Origin: Parvularcula sp039198765
GTDB lineage: Bacteria > Pseudomonadota > Alphaproteobacteria > Caulobacterales > Parvularculaceae
DNA length: 30,735 nt
Direction: 5' to 3'
Assembly (NCBI GenBank): GCA_039198765.1
Contig: JBCCTF010000024.1
Location: forward strand, 1 to 30,735
Part shown: positions 1 to 7,228 of the stretch, in pieces
How positions within the stretch are numbered: position 1 is the first letter of the stretch
Layout of the letters: every line of letters starts with the position of its first letter
Made by a program: the position numbers and the translations under genes
Notes under the pieces: model-generated
What the model saw: the letters and a program-made list of their open reading frames with translations, nothing else
Told to the model about the DNA's origin: nothing
The model's database searches: none

Positions 1-179
1 AAAACGCCGGAGCCTTTGATCTCGACGTCCTCGTCCGCCAGTTCACGCAGAATACCGAAGAGAAGGTCCTGTTTACGGAGGGCAGAGGCGTTCTCGACGC
101 CAACGGTTTCCGCAAAGCTCACAAGGTCTTGCGGTGTTTTCTCCTTGAGCTCGTCAAGGGTGATGCGATCGGGAAGCAT
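1..179 (-). CDS. rho: Transcription termination factor Rho, N-terminal fragment (cut by window edge)
   Basis: Only the first 59 codons lie in the window; the gene runs off the left edge. Reading the minus strand from the ATG at 179 gives a peptide beginning MLPDRITLDELKEKTP, followed by a stretch with LRKQDLLFGILRELADED. This matches the N-terminal Rho_N helical domain, where E. coli Rho has MNLTELKN and MRKQDIIFAILKQ. Rho is the hexameric RNA-dependent ATPase that terminates transcription. The RNA-binding and ATPase domains are outside the window. Its place next to hemJ-hemE is the usual alphaproteobacterial arrangement, where rho is normally followed by mnmE, mnmG, rsmG and parAB. Identity is secure from the motif plus context. 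Confidence 0.9.
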   Translation of the reverse strand, partial: MLPDRITLDELKEKTPQDLVSFAETVGVENASALRKQDLLFGILRELADEDVEIKGSGV

Positions 180-267
180 AAGAAGCCCAATGGTGACGCG
201 TCGCGAACGGCGCGCTCATGTCGGATAAGGGGAAACAGAAAGCGTGCGAGGACCGCCGCTCGCCGTT

Positions 268-296
268 CAGTTAGGACCGTGATCCACCATCGTCAA
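268..296 (-). promoter_or_regulatory. Possible promoter for rho
   Basis: On the minus strand TTGACG (291-296) is followed after 17 bases by TAACTG (268-273), about 90 bases before the rho start. The -35 element fits sigma-70 at 5 of 6 positions; the -10 fits only at the first two. This is a weak call. Nothing else is recognisable in the 136-base rho-CBS spacer. Confidence 0.22.
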
Positions 297-315
297 TTGC
301 CAATCGCTCGGAACA

Positions 316-822
316 CTACCGGGCAAAGAGGATCACGAAAAAGGCAAAGACAATCAGAGCTGAACCGATGAAGACAGGGTAGAACCTCTCACCCAGGGAG
401 GCGCGCGTTTGTTCAGTGACGCGCGAGATGAGCTGCGGCCAGGTATAACTGACGAAGTCGCCTTGGCTCATCATGACGATGTCGTCGCTACCGTCATCGA
501 CCACGGGCAGGTGTCGGAAGCGCTCATTCGACATCAGCCGCAGCCAGTCGATCAGGTTATCGGTGGATTTTGCGACCCGGACCTCTGACGTCATCACTTC
601 CGACAGTGGGGTTGAAGTGGGGTCTTTCCCCTCGGCCACCACGCGGCGCATCAAATCGCGTTCGGAGAAAATGCCGGTCAACTTCCCAGCGCTGTTGGTA
701 ATCGCGATCGCGCCGAAGTTTCGAGAAGCCATGACCTTCACGGCCTCCATCACGGGCACGGTCTCTTCAAACGTTAGCGCTCGAGCCTTCTGCTGGAACT
801 CTGGGCGGTCAGCGATGATCAT
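316..822 (-). CDS. CBS-domain pair protein with C-terminal membrane anchor
   Basis: This is a 168-residue protein. Residues about 8-65 and 72-130 form two CBS motifs (GKLTGIFSERDLMRR in the first, RFRHLPVVDDGSDDIVMMSQGD in the second). CBS pairs usually bind adenine nucleotides and act as energy or ligand sensors. The last 20 residues, FYPVFIGSALIVFAFFVILF, form one hydrophobic helix at the very C-terminus, so the protein is probably tail-anchored with the CBS pair in the cytoplasm. I chose the ATG at 822 because AAGGAAACG lies just before it and because the GTG at 873 would add a basic, low-complexity extension. It lies between hemJ and rho, all on one strand, 72 bases after hemJ. Function is unknown beyond ligand sensing. 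Confidence 0.8.
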   Translation of the reverse strand: MIIADRPEFQQKARALTFEETVPVMEAVKVMASRNFGAIAITNSAGKLTGIFSERDLMRRVVAEGKDPTSTPLSEVMTSEVRVAKSTDNLIDWLRLMSNERFRHLPVVDDGSDDIVMMSQGDFVSYTWPQLISRVTEQTRASLGERFYPVFIGSALIVFAFFVILFAR

Positions 823-894
823 CGTTTCCTCCGAAAGGACGTCTCGATGATGTAGCGCGCGGCGGACACCCAACCACCGCGTGGCCGTTCACAA

Positions 895-1344
895 TCAGTT
901 GGCCAGCGGCTTCAGGATCACCATGAAGGCGATCAACACGAGCAGCAGCACTGGTATCTCATTGACCATGCGCCAGAATTTCTCGGTCCGCGGGAGCGTT
1001 CCTGCGGCGAACTTCTTGGCCTGCGCCACGTAGAACCCGTGAAAGCCGCTCATGGCGATAACGGCGGCGAACTTGATCAGGAACCATCCGTCATTGCCGA
1101 AGGTCGGCTGCATCCCGACCATCAACAGGCCGAAGATCCAAGTCGCGATCATCGCCGGCGTCATGATCACCTTGATCAGATTGCGCTGCATGGTGACGAA
1201 TAGCCCAGCCGCCTCCCCGTCAGGCTCGGCCTGGAAGTGGTAGATGAAGAGGCGGGGCAGATAGAAAATCCCCGCCATCCAGGCGACGAACGCCACGACG
1301 TGCAGAGCTTTGATCCAGTTGTAGGCGGGGAGAAGGAAGTCCAT
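895..1344 (-). CDS. hemJ: HemJ-type protoporphyrinogen IX oxidase
   Basis: This 149-residue membrane protein belongs to the UPF0093/HemJ family, which oxidises protoporphyrinogen IX to protoporphyrin IX in heme synthesis. About four hydrophobic segments are visible (residues about 8-28, 58-78, 88-105 and 128-146). The N-terminal AYNWIKALHVVAFVAWMAG carries the conserved histidine thought to bind heme, and KFAAVIAMSGFHGFYVAQAK is the second family signature. The start ATG is preceded by TAAGGGCGCGCG, so the Shine-Dalgarno overlaps the hemE stop codon; only 9 bases separate the two genes. Co-transcription with hemE, an earlier step of the same pathway, is very likely. No ferrochelatase gene is adjacent, although hemH is often found here in other alphaproteobacteria. 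Confidence 0.92.
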   Translation of the reverse strand: MDFLLPAYNWIKALHVVAFVAWMAGIFYLPRLFIYHFQAEPDGEAAGLFVTMQRNLIKVIMTPAMIATWIFGLLMVGMQPTFGNDGWFLIKFAAVIAMSGFHGFYVAQAKKFAAGTLPRTEKFWRMVNEIPVLLLVLIAFMVILKPLAN

Positions 1345-1353
1345 CGCGCGCCC

Positions 1354-2385
1354 TTAGCGCTCCCGCACAAACCGCACCAGCTCTGCCACGTTCTCAGGCG
1401 GCGTTTCGGGAACGAAACCGTGCCCGAGATTGAAGATGTAAGGCGAACCCTCAAACGTCGACAGGATGTGCTCCGCCGCTTTCAGCATCGGAGCGCCGCC
1501 CTGCACCACAAGGAGCGGATCGAGACCCCCTTGCAGAACCGATTGAGGGCTCAACCGTTCGCGCGCCCAAGGCATCGGCATTTGGGTGTCCATGGCAAGG
1601 GCATCAAAGCCCCCTTCCCGCGCCACCCGCTCGTAAAGAGCGCCGCAGCCTTTCGGGAAATAGATGATCGGCACATCGGTCTCTTCACGAACCCGGCGCG
1701 CGATCTCTTTGTTTGGATCGAGGCACAGTTGGACGAACAGGTCCTCAGAAAGCCCAGCCGACCAGCTATCAAACAGCTTCAGCGCATCGGCGCCCGCCTT
1801 GGCCTGGGCAATCAGGTACTGCGCGGTGGATTCCACCAGCACACCCATCAGGTCTTTCATCAGCGCAGGCTTTTGGAAAGCCAAAGTCCGCGCGGCTGAC
1901 GGGTCTTTCGTCCCCTGCCCGTTGATCATGTAGGTCGCCACGGTCCACGGCGCGCCGGCGAAGCCGATCAGCGCCTTGTCCTCCGGCAAACCTTCGCGGA
2001 TCCGCGAGACGCTCTCCATCACCGGCTCCAGCGCTTTCACACACCGGGCGGGATCGAGCTTCGTCATCAGCTCATCGCCGAGCAGCGGTGACAGCTTAGG
2101 CCCCTCGCCTTTCTCGAACCGCACGTCTTGGCCAAGGCCGTATGGGATCAGCAGGATGTCCGCGAACAGGATCGCCGCATCGAGGTCATACCGCCTGATC
2201 GGCTGGAGGGTGACCTCGCAGGCATCTTCCGGGTGAAGGCAGAACTCGATAAAACTCGGGTGCTTCGCCCGGACATCCCTGTACTCCTTTAGGTAGCGCC
2301 CAGCCTGCCGCATGAACCACATCGGCGGAGGCGAAAGCGCCTCACCGGAGAGCACGCTAAGGAAACGGGAGTGCCTCTTATTCAT
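1354..2385 (-). CDS. hemE: Uroporphyrinogen decarboxylase
   Basis: This 343-residue enzyme removes four carboxyl groups from uroporphyrinogen III to give coproporphyrinogen III in the cytoplasmic heme pathway. The N-terminal family signature PPMWFMRQAGRYLKEYR is present, as are YDLDAAILFADIL with the catalytic aspartate, the GFAGAPWTVATYMI motif, and the C-terminal FNLGHGFVPETPPENV. Length matches the family (about 340-355). I chose the ATG at 2385 (MNKRHSRFL); an in-frame TTG at 2397 is less likely. It heads the leftward hemE-hemJ-CBS-(rho) group. Its upstream side faces the probable replication origin, as in Caulobacter, where the hemE promoter lies in Cori. Confidence 0.96.
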   Translation of the reverse strand: MNKRHSRFLSVLSGEALSPPPMWFMRQAGRYLKEYRDVRAKHPSFIEFCLHPEDACEVTLQPIRRYDLDAAILFADILLIPYGLGQDVRFEKGEGPKLSPLLGDELMTKLDPARCVKALEPVMESVSRIREGLPEDKALIGFAGAPWTVATYMINGQGTKDPSAARTLAFQKPALMKDLMGVLVESTAQYLIAQAKAGADALKLFDSWSAGLSEDLFVQLCLDPNKEIARRVREETDVPIIYFPKGCGALYERVAREGGFDALAMDTQMPMPWARERLSPQSVLQGGLDPLLVVQGGAPMLKAAEHILSTFEGSPYIFNLGHGFVPETPPENVAELVRFVRER

Positions 2386-2428
2386 TCGAGAATCCAAACC
2401 TGACTCCGAGTCCTAAGCTGGGGGAAAC

Positions 2429-2437
2429 TGTGGGTAA
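2429..2437 (-). promoter_or_regulatory. DnaA-box-like site, 8 of 9
   Basis: The plus strand reads TGTGGGTAA, so the minus strand reads TTACCCACA. This differs from TTATCCACA at one position. It lies 44 bases upstream of the hemE start. Confidence 0.5.
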
Positions 2438-2496
2438 CACCCGGTAGGACCCTTTTCACACACAATGCACCGTGACGTTGTCCCATGGGGATGACG

Positions 2497-2505
2497 TTAT
2501 CCAGA
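2497..2505 (+). promoter_or_regulatory. DnaA-box-like site, 8 of 9
   Basis: TTATCCAGA differs from the TTATCCACA consensus only at position 8. It lies near the middle of the hemE-PPSRP spacer. Confidence 0.5.
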
Positions 2506-2594
2506 AGGATTGATCGCAGAACGCCTAAGGCAAGGAGAAAGTTTCGACTCAGCGAAAGAAAGTCTTCACAGGGGTCTCGGGAAAACGTTTCCCC

Positions 2595-2603
2595 CGTGGA
2601 AAA
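2595..2603 (-). promoter_or_regulatory. Weak DnaA-box-like site, 7 of 9
   Basis: The minus strand reads TTTTCCACG, two mismatches from TTATCCACA. It is supported mainly by its position in the probable origin. Confidence 0.3.
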
Positions 2604-2674
2604 TGGGCACAGCGTGGGGGACAGATGGATGACCCGACGCGCGACGCACGTTAACTCCCTTAGGCCAGAAGTTC

Positions 2675-2689
2675 TTAACAGCCGGTAAA
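2675..2689 (+). promoter_or_regulatory. CtrA-like site just upstream of PPSRP
   Basis: TTAA, seven bases, then TAAA gives 7 of 8 matches to the CtrA consensus TTAA-N7-TTAA. A further TTAAC half-site lies exactly 24 bases upstream, at 2651-2655. CtrA sites occur in the Caulobacter origin, where they block replication. Short motifs like this arise often by chance, so the call rests on context. Confidence 0.35.
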
Positions 2690-2692
2690 CGC

Positions 2693-3556
2693 ATGACCGA
2701 GACCCTGCCCGCCGAGGCGCCAGCTTTGAGCCGCCGAACCTTCTTCCACGTGCACCTCGTTTCCGACTCCACGGGCGAGACTCTCAGCACGCTTTTGAAG
2801 TCCGTTGCCGCGCGGTTTCCAAGCGCTAAACCCTTGGAACATGTGGCCTCTTTGGTGCGTAGCCACACGCAACTCGACAAGGTCCTCGCGCGGATTGAGC
2901 AGGCGCCAGGGCTTGTCATGTACACCGTCGTCGACCGTTCCATGCGCCGCCGCTTGGAGGTGAAGTGTGCAGAACTTCAGGTCCCGGCGATCCCTTGCCT
3001 CGACCCGCTTCTTAACGCTTTCGCCGAGTACCTGGGGCTCGAACAAACGACTCAGGCCGGCCGGCAGCACACGCTGGACGAAGATTATTTCCGCCGGATC
3101 GGCGCGATCGACTTCACCCTTGCCCATGATGACGGGCAGATGTCCTGGGATCTAGAAGCATCGGATGTTGTCTTGGTTGGCGTGAGCCGAACGTCCAAAA
3201 CGCCGACCTGCATGTACCTGGCAAACAAAGGGATCAAGGCCGCGAACGTGCCGTTGGTGCCCGGTGTGGACCCTCCTCCAGAGCTGAAAAGTTTGCGGAA
3301 GCCGCTGGTTGTCGGCCTGACGGCGAACCCCGAACGACTGACGCAAATCCGCACGACCCGCCTAGCTGGTTTGGGTTCCGAAACGAAAGCGGAGAACTAC
3401 ACAGACGGCGCGAAAGTGCGCGAAGAAGTGACCAAGGCGAAGCGCTACTTTGTCCAGAACGGTTGGCCCGTGATTGATGTCACCAAGCGGTCTGTAGAAG
3501 AAACAGCGGCAAAAATCCTGACCCAGATGTCGATCCGCCGCGGAGGTGAAGGATGA
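2693..3556 (+). CDS. Pyruvate phosphate dikinase / PEP synthase regulatory protein (PPSRP, DUF299)
   Basis: This 287-residue protein belongs to the bifunctional serine/threonine kinase and phosphorylase family that inactivates and reactivates PPDK or PEP synthase by ADP-dependent phosphorylation and Pi-dependent removal. Key features are FFHVHLVSDSTGETL near the N-terminus, the P-loop GVSRTSKT at residues 163-170 followed by PTCMYLANKGIKAANVPLV, and GLTANPERLTQIR. Length is typical (about 270-290). It is the homologue of Rickettsia RP001, the gene flanking the origin in Caulobacter. It is the first gene of a tightly packed group, and its stop overlaps the maf start in an ATGA. Which target (PPDK or PpsA) is present cannot be told from this window. 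Confidence 0.93.
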   Translation: MTETLPAEAPALSRRTFFHVHLVSDSTGETLSTLLKSVAARFPSAKPLEHVASLVRSHTQLDKVLARIEQAPGLVMYTVVDRSMRRRLEVKCAELQVPAIPCLDPLLNAFAEYLGLEQTTQAGRQHTLDEDYFRRIGAIDFTLAHDDGQMSWDLEASDVVLVGVSRTSKTPTCMYLANKGIKAANVPLVPGVDPPPELKSLRKPLVVGLTANPERLTQIRTTRLAGLGSETKAENYTDGAKVREEVTKAKRYFVQNGWPVIDVTKRSVEETAAKILTQMSIRRGGEG

Positions 3557-4140
3557 CCGATATCATTCTCGCATCGGGCAGCGTGTCGCGGCGTGCGATC
3601 TTGGAAGGTGCTGGCATCCCCTTCTCGGTCGTGCGGCCGGAGCTGGATGAAGATGCTCTGAAGCCTCAGTTCGCTGACCGCACCCCTGCCGAACTCGCGC
3701 TTGCTCTTGCGGAGGCCAAGGCATTGTCCCTTTCAGTGCCCGGATCGATTGTCATCGGCGCGGACCAGGTGATGGAGTTTGACGGCCGCCCCTACGACAA
3801 ACCGAAAAGCCGGGAAGAACTCACAGAACGTCTGAAGCAGATGCGCGCCCTACCCCACCACCTCCGCGGCGGCGTGGTCATGGTCCGCGACGGCAAAATC
3901 CTAGCGAGCATCCAGGAGAGCTCCACACTGACGATGCGTGCACTGACGGTACGTGAGATCGATGATTATGTCGACGCCCTCAGCGACGATATCGCCATGG
4001 GCACAGTCGGCGGATATGCCCTCGAGGGTCTCGGTTCGCGATTGTTCGACAGCATTGAAGGCGATTTCTTCGCCATCCTAGGTTTACCCCTCTTCCCAGT
4101 CCTCCGTGTGCTGCGCAATGACGGGGTGATCCCATGGTAA
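3553..4140 (+). CDS. maf: Maf/YceF-type nucleotide pyrophosphatase
   Basis: This 195-residue Maf-fold protein has an N-terminal ILASGSVSRRAILEGAG signature with the substrate-binding SGSxSRR, and a central IGADQVMEFDGRPYDKPKS. The DQV form of the central motif, rather than DTV, is like YceF, which hydrolyses 7-methyl-GTP, rather than the dTTP/UTP pyrophosphatase YhdE. That substrate assignment is inferred. The ATG lies in an ATGA overlap with the PPSRP stop, and the gene ends 7 bases into aroE, so it is translated as part of the PPSRP-maf-aroE-coaE unit. Maf directly after PPSRP beside the origin is the conserved alphaproteobacterial order. Confidence 0.92.
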   Translation: MTDIILASGSVSRRAILEGAGIPFSVVRPELDEDALKPQFADRTPAELALALAEAKALSLSVPGSIVIGADQVMEFDGRPYDKPKSREELTERLKQMRALPHHLRGGVVMVRDGKILASIQESSTLTMRALTVREIDDYVDALSDDIAMGTVGGYALEGLGSRLFDSIEGDFFAILGLPLFPVLRVLRNDGVIPW

Positions 4141-5000
4141 TCCGCGCTGGCGTCGTCGGCCACCCGATAGCCCACTCCCTCAGCCCGCGCATCCACAACA
4201 CTTGGTTCGCTGACTACGACCTTCCCGGCATCTACGAAGCTGTTGATACGCATCCGGATGATTTTGAGAAAACCATCCGGAAACTGATGGATGAAGGCTG
4301 GGCAGGTGTGAATGTCACCCTCCCCCACAAACAATCCGCCTACGAACTGGCTGACATCGTCAACCCCGTAGCGGAAGTGCAAGAAGCTGCAAATCTCCTC
4401 ATTTTTTCAGACGGTAAGATCATCGCTGACAATACCGATGTCCACGGCTTCTCGGAATGCCTGACACCTCTGTGGAATTCGAAAAAGGGAAAAGAAATGC
4501 CCCCGCGTCTGATTGAGCAGATCGGTAAAAAGAAGGAAATGCGAGCCGTCGTTCTTGGTGCAGGTGGAGCGGCCGGGCCTATCATCGACAATGTTCTCTT
4601 CTGCCAGGAAACGGTTGTGATCAACCGAACCAAGGAACGCGCGGAGGCCTTGGCGGAGCGATTTGGCCGCCACCGTGTTCGCGCCGGGACTTGGGATGAA
4701 CTGGGCGAGCTTCTTCCGCAAACGGACTTTCTCATCAATACAACGAGTCTTGGAATGAAAGGCCAGCCCGAGCTTGATGTGGACGTTAGCCTGCTGCCAG
4801 ATCACGCTGAGGTCTACGACATCGTTTACGCGCCGCTGGAGACGAAGCTCTTGCGTGATGCGCGAGCGAGTGGTCTCGTTGCGGTGGGCGGTCTGCGCAT
4901 GCTCGTCTTTCAGGCCGAACCCTCGTTCAAGGCTTTCACTGGAGTGTTTGTTCGAAAACCTCAGGACATCCTCAGAACACTTGAGGCCGAACTCTCATGA
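4134..5000 (+). CDS. aroE: Shikimate dehydrogenase
   Basis: This 288-residue enzyme reduces 3-dehydroshikimate to shikimate with NADPH, step four of the aromatic amino acid pathway. The substrate site is seen in GHPIAHSLSPRIHN (residues about 9-22) and VNVTLPHKQSA with the catalytic lysine. NTDVHGF carries the conserved aspartate. The nucleotide-binding loop is VVLGAGGAAGPI, followed by INRTKERAEALAERF, where the NRT motif fits NADP preference. The C-terminal GGLRMLVFQAEPSFKAFTG is a family hallmark. The start ATG overlaps the maf stop (ATGGTAA) and the stop overlaps coaE (ATGA), so translational coupling is likely. Confidence 0.96.
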   Translation: MVIRAGVVGHPIAHSLSPRIHNTWFADYDLPGIYEAVDTHPDDFEKTIRKLMDEGWAGVNVTLPHKQSAYELADIVNPVAEVQEAANLLIFSDGKIIADNTDVHGFSECLTPLWNSKKGKEMPPRLIEQIGKKKEMRAVVLGAGGAAGPIIDNVLFCQETVVINRTKERAEALAERFGRHRVRAGTWDELGELLPQTDFLINTTSLGMKGQPELDVDVSLLPDHAEVYDIVYAPLETKLLRDARASGLVAVGGLRMLVFQAEPSFKAFTGVFVRKPQDILRTLEAELS

Positions 5001-5620
5001 TCACCATCGGCCTCACAGGCTCCATCGGTATGGGGAAGAGCACGACAGCGCGGCTGTTTGCAGAGGAGGGCATTCCTGTCTGGGATGCTGATGCCGCCGT
5101 GCATCGCCTCTATGCGCCTGATGGGGAGGGGGCGAAGGCTGTCCTCGCGCAGTTCCCGGACGTCGCGCATGAAGACGGCGGGGTGGATCGCTCAAAATTG
5201 GCGCGGCTTGCGCTCGGCAACCCCGAGATGCTGGCGACGTTGGAAGCCATTGTTCACCCGCTTGTTCGCGGTGACCAATCCCGCTTTCTCGCGAAGACTA
5301 CAGAGCTGGGTGTGCCCATTGTCCTGTTGGACATACCGCTCCTCGCCGAGGGCGGTATGGCCGGGCTTTTCACCGAAGTGGTGGTCTGCACGGCCGATCC
5401 CGATGTCCGGCGCCAGCGGGTGCTCGAACGGCCGGGGATGGATGTGGAGAAACTGAACTCGATCCTCGCGCGCCAAGCCTCAGAAGACGAGCGTCTGAAG
5501 ATCGCCGATCATGTCATTCACACCGACCAGGGTATCGACGTCGCGAAACAGCAGGTTCGCGCGGTTCTGAAAGCCATTCGGGAAAAGCACGGGCTTCACC
5601 CGAGGCCCGAATTGCACTGA
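4997..5620 (+). CDS. coaE: Dephospho-CoA kinase
   Basis: This 207-residue P-loop kinase phosphorylates the 3'-hydroxyl of the ribose in dephospho-CoA, the last step of CoA synthesis. The Walker A motif GLTGSIGMGKSTTA starts at residue 5. VWDADAAVHRLYAP is the DAD substrate motif, and VLLDIPLLAEGGM matches the DIPLLFE signature. RRQRVLERPGM carries the lid arginines. The start overlaps the aroE stop by an ATGA, and dnaQ follows after 9 bases. Length is normal for the family. Confidence 0.96.
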   Translation: MITIGLTGSIGMGKSTTARLFAEEGIPVWDADAAVHRLYAPDGEGAKAVLAQFPDVAHEDGGVDRSKLARLALGNPEMLATLEAIVHPLVRGDQSRFLAKTTELGVPIVLLDIPLLAEGGMAGLFTEVVVCTADPDVRRQRVLERPGMDVEKLNSILARQASEDERLKIADHVIHTDQGIDVAKQQVRAVLKAIREKHGLHPRPELH

Positions 5621-5629
5621 AGATAAGCC

Positions 5630-6334
5630 ATGCTGCGCAAAGTTATTTTCGATACCGAAACGACTGGTCTCTCACCCGACGATGGCGATCGCGTGATCGA
5701 GATCGGCGCGGTGGAAATGGTGGAGGGAAGCCTGACCGGCAACACCTTCCACGAATACATCAACCCCGAACGCGATGTGCCCATGGAGGCCTACCGCGTC
5801 CACCGGATCTCCACTGAGATGCTCGCCGATAAGCCCCTGTTTGCTGATGAGCGGGTAGGGCCGGCGTTCCTGAACTTTGTCGAAGGCGCCGAACTGGTCG
5901 CGCACAATGCGCCGTTCGACGTGGGATTCATCAACGCTGAGCTAGAGCGGGCAGGGCTGCCCAAGCTGCGGAACAAGATCACTGACACGGTACCGCTGGC
6001 CCGCCGGAAGTTTCCCGGCTCGCCCGCGTCCCTTGATGCACTGTGCACACGGTTTGGGATCAGCAGAACAGAGCGTGAGTCCCAGGGCCACGGTGCGTTG
6101 CTCGACTCCGAGCTGCTGGCAAAGGTCTATATCGAGCTCACTGGCGGCGCCCAAGGGGGACTGCGCTTCGATCAAGCGCGCAGTGGTCAGGATGGTTTGG
6201 GCGCAGGCGGCAAGGCGCGGCAGCGGCCTAAGCCGCTGGGGTCATTGATCACTGAGGGAGAACGCACCGCCCACGCTGCCTTCATCGCGGAGATGGACAA
6301 CGCGCTCTGGGCGAAGATCGACGCCGATCAGTAG
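5630..6334 (+). CDS. dnaQ: DNA polymerase III epsilon subunit, 3'-5' proofreading exonuclease
   Basis: This 234-residue DEDDh exonuclease proofreads for the replicative polymerase. ExoI is FDTETTGLSP (D8, E10), ExoII is HNAPFDVGFINAEL and ExoIII is HGALLDSELLAKVYIEL, so all catalytic acids and the general-base histidine are in place. The C-terminal tail of about 50 residues would hold the alpha-binding segment. It ends the origin-proximal rightward group. Its stop overlaps the stop of the convergent ATPase gene by 7 bases, with no terminator between. In Caulobacter and others the next gene is secB; here it is not. Confidence 0.96.
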   Translation: MLRKVIFDTETTGLSPDDGDRVIEIGAVEMVEGSLTGNTFHEYINPERDVPMEAYRVHRISTEMLADKPLFADERVGPAFLNFVEGAELVAHNAPFDVGFINAELERAGLPKLRNKITDTVPLARRKFPGSPASLDALCTRFGISRTERESQGHGALLDSELLAKVYIELTGGAQGGLRFDQARSGQDGLGAGGKARQRPKPLGSLITEGERTAHAAFIAEMDNALWAKIDADQ

Positions 6335-7164
6335 ACCGACGGCTGATCCGTTTTCAGGATACCGTGCTGCTCACGATCCTTCAGCACGCGCTGGACTGTC
6401 GCTTCGTTCACGCTCTCTTCGTCCGCTGCGAAGGCATAAACGAGGCCGGTGTCCGCCAGGATGTTGATCTGGCGCGGAATGCCGTTGGCGGCGTCCTGGA
6501 TGCGGTCGATCGCTTCGGTCGAGAAGAGGTCTGGTGAGCCGCCTGCAGCAGCAATCCGCGAGGAGATGTAATCGCCGGTCTCCGCACGGTTGAAGCCGCG
6601 GAGGTGGTAGTGGGCGACAACGCGCTGACGGAACTGCGCCAGCTGCGGCATGTTGAGGATCGAGCCGAGTTCAGGCTGGCCAAACAGGACGAGCTGCATA
6701 ACCGGCTGACCGCCCGACTGCCGCTCAGCCATCACGCGCACGCGCTCGAGCAGGCGGGGCTCAATCAGCTGCGCTTCGTCGATGAAGAGGACGGCTTTGC
6801 GGCCCTGGTTGCGGTTCGAAGCGAGGAACTTGTCGAGCTGCAAAAGCGACTGGCTGGCCGTCTGCGCTTTCGATTCGATCCCGAAACCGTACAGCAGCCA
6901 GTTCGCGACATCGTTCTCATAGCCGATGTCGCCGGTGAGGGCGCCATAGCGGTTCTGGTCACGGTGACGACGGGCGAGGTCTTGGAGCAGGGTGGTCTTA
7001 CCTGCGCCAATCTCACCGGTGATGACCACTGTGCCAAAGCCGGAGGTCAGGCCATAGGCAAGCATCGTCCGCGCCATTTTGTGGCCGTCCGACCAGAACA
7101 GCATGTCCGGTTCGGGGTGGCTGGCGAAAGGTTTGCGGCGGAGACCGAAATGCTTCTCGTACAT
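6328..7164 (-). CDS. ExeA/XrtA-locus type AAA ATPase
   Basis: This 278-residue AAA-family ATPase begins MYEKHFGLRRKPFASHPEPD, the typical opening of the ExeA/GspA/MshM group and of the ATPases in PEP-CTERM/exosortase loci (TIGR03015-like). Walker A is GEIGAGKTTLL at residues 50-60 and Walker B is AVLFIDEAQLI with D129-E130. QLVLFGQPEL is the sensor-like stretch of the family. No peptidoglycan-binding tail is present, which points to the exosortase-locus form rather than full-length ExeA. The gene follows the PrsT-like lipoprotein gene after 64 bases on the same strand, so the two are probably one operon. The likely role is energy supply or assembly in polysaccharide or surface-protein export, inferred from family and neighbour. 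Confidence 0.82.
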   Translation of the reverse strand: MYEKHFGLRRKPFASHPEPDMLFWSDGHKMARTMLAYGLTSGFGTVVITGEIGAGKTTLLQDLARRHRDQNRYGALTGDIGYENDVANWLLYGFGIESKAQTASQSLLQLDKFLASNRNQGRKAVLFIDEAQLIEPRLLERVRVMAERQSGGQPVMQLVLFGQPELGSILNMPQLAQFRQRVVAHYHLRGFNRAETGDYISSRIAAAGGSPDLFSTEAIDRIQDAANGIPRQINILADTGLVYAFAADEESVNEATVQRVLKDREQHGILKTDQPSVY

Positions 7165-7228
7165 GGCTCTTTTTACTGTCCCTCTCAGAAGCGGAGGATA
7201 CGCCCCCGCCTCCCTGCACTGGCGCGTC

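Larger units (their letters stand above)
2386..2692. other. oriC: Probable chromosomal replication origin (oriC) in the hemE-PPSRP spacer
   Basis: This 307-base spacer divides leftward hemE from the rightward PPSRP-maf-aroE-coaE-dnaQ group. In Caulobacter crescentus the origin Cori lies at exactly this hemE/RP001-homologue boundary, and a related gene cluster occurs in Rickettsia. Here the spacer holds DnaA-box-like sites at 2429-2437, 2497-2505 and 2595-2603, GANTC methylation sites at 2390, 2402, 2408 and 2546, and a CtrA-like site near 2675. No open reading frame on either strand looks real. Against the call: no box is a perfect TTATCCACA, and no obvious AT-rich unwinding element is seen. 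dnaA is not in the window, which is normal for this class. Confidence 0.65.

Noticed and set aside
2500..2515. IHF site in the probable origin
   Set aside because: The best minus-strand match to WATCAANNNNTTR has two mismatches in the core, so it is not distinguishable from chance.
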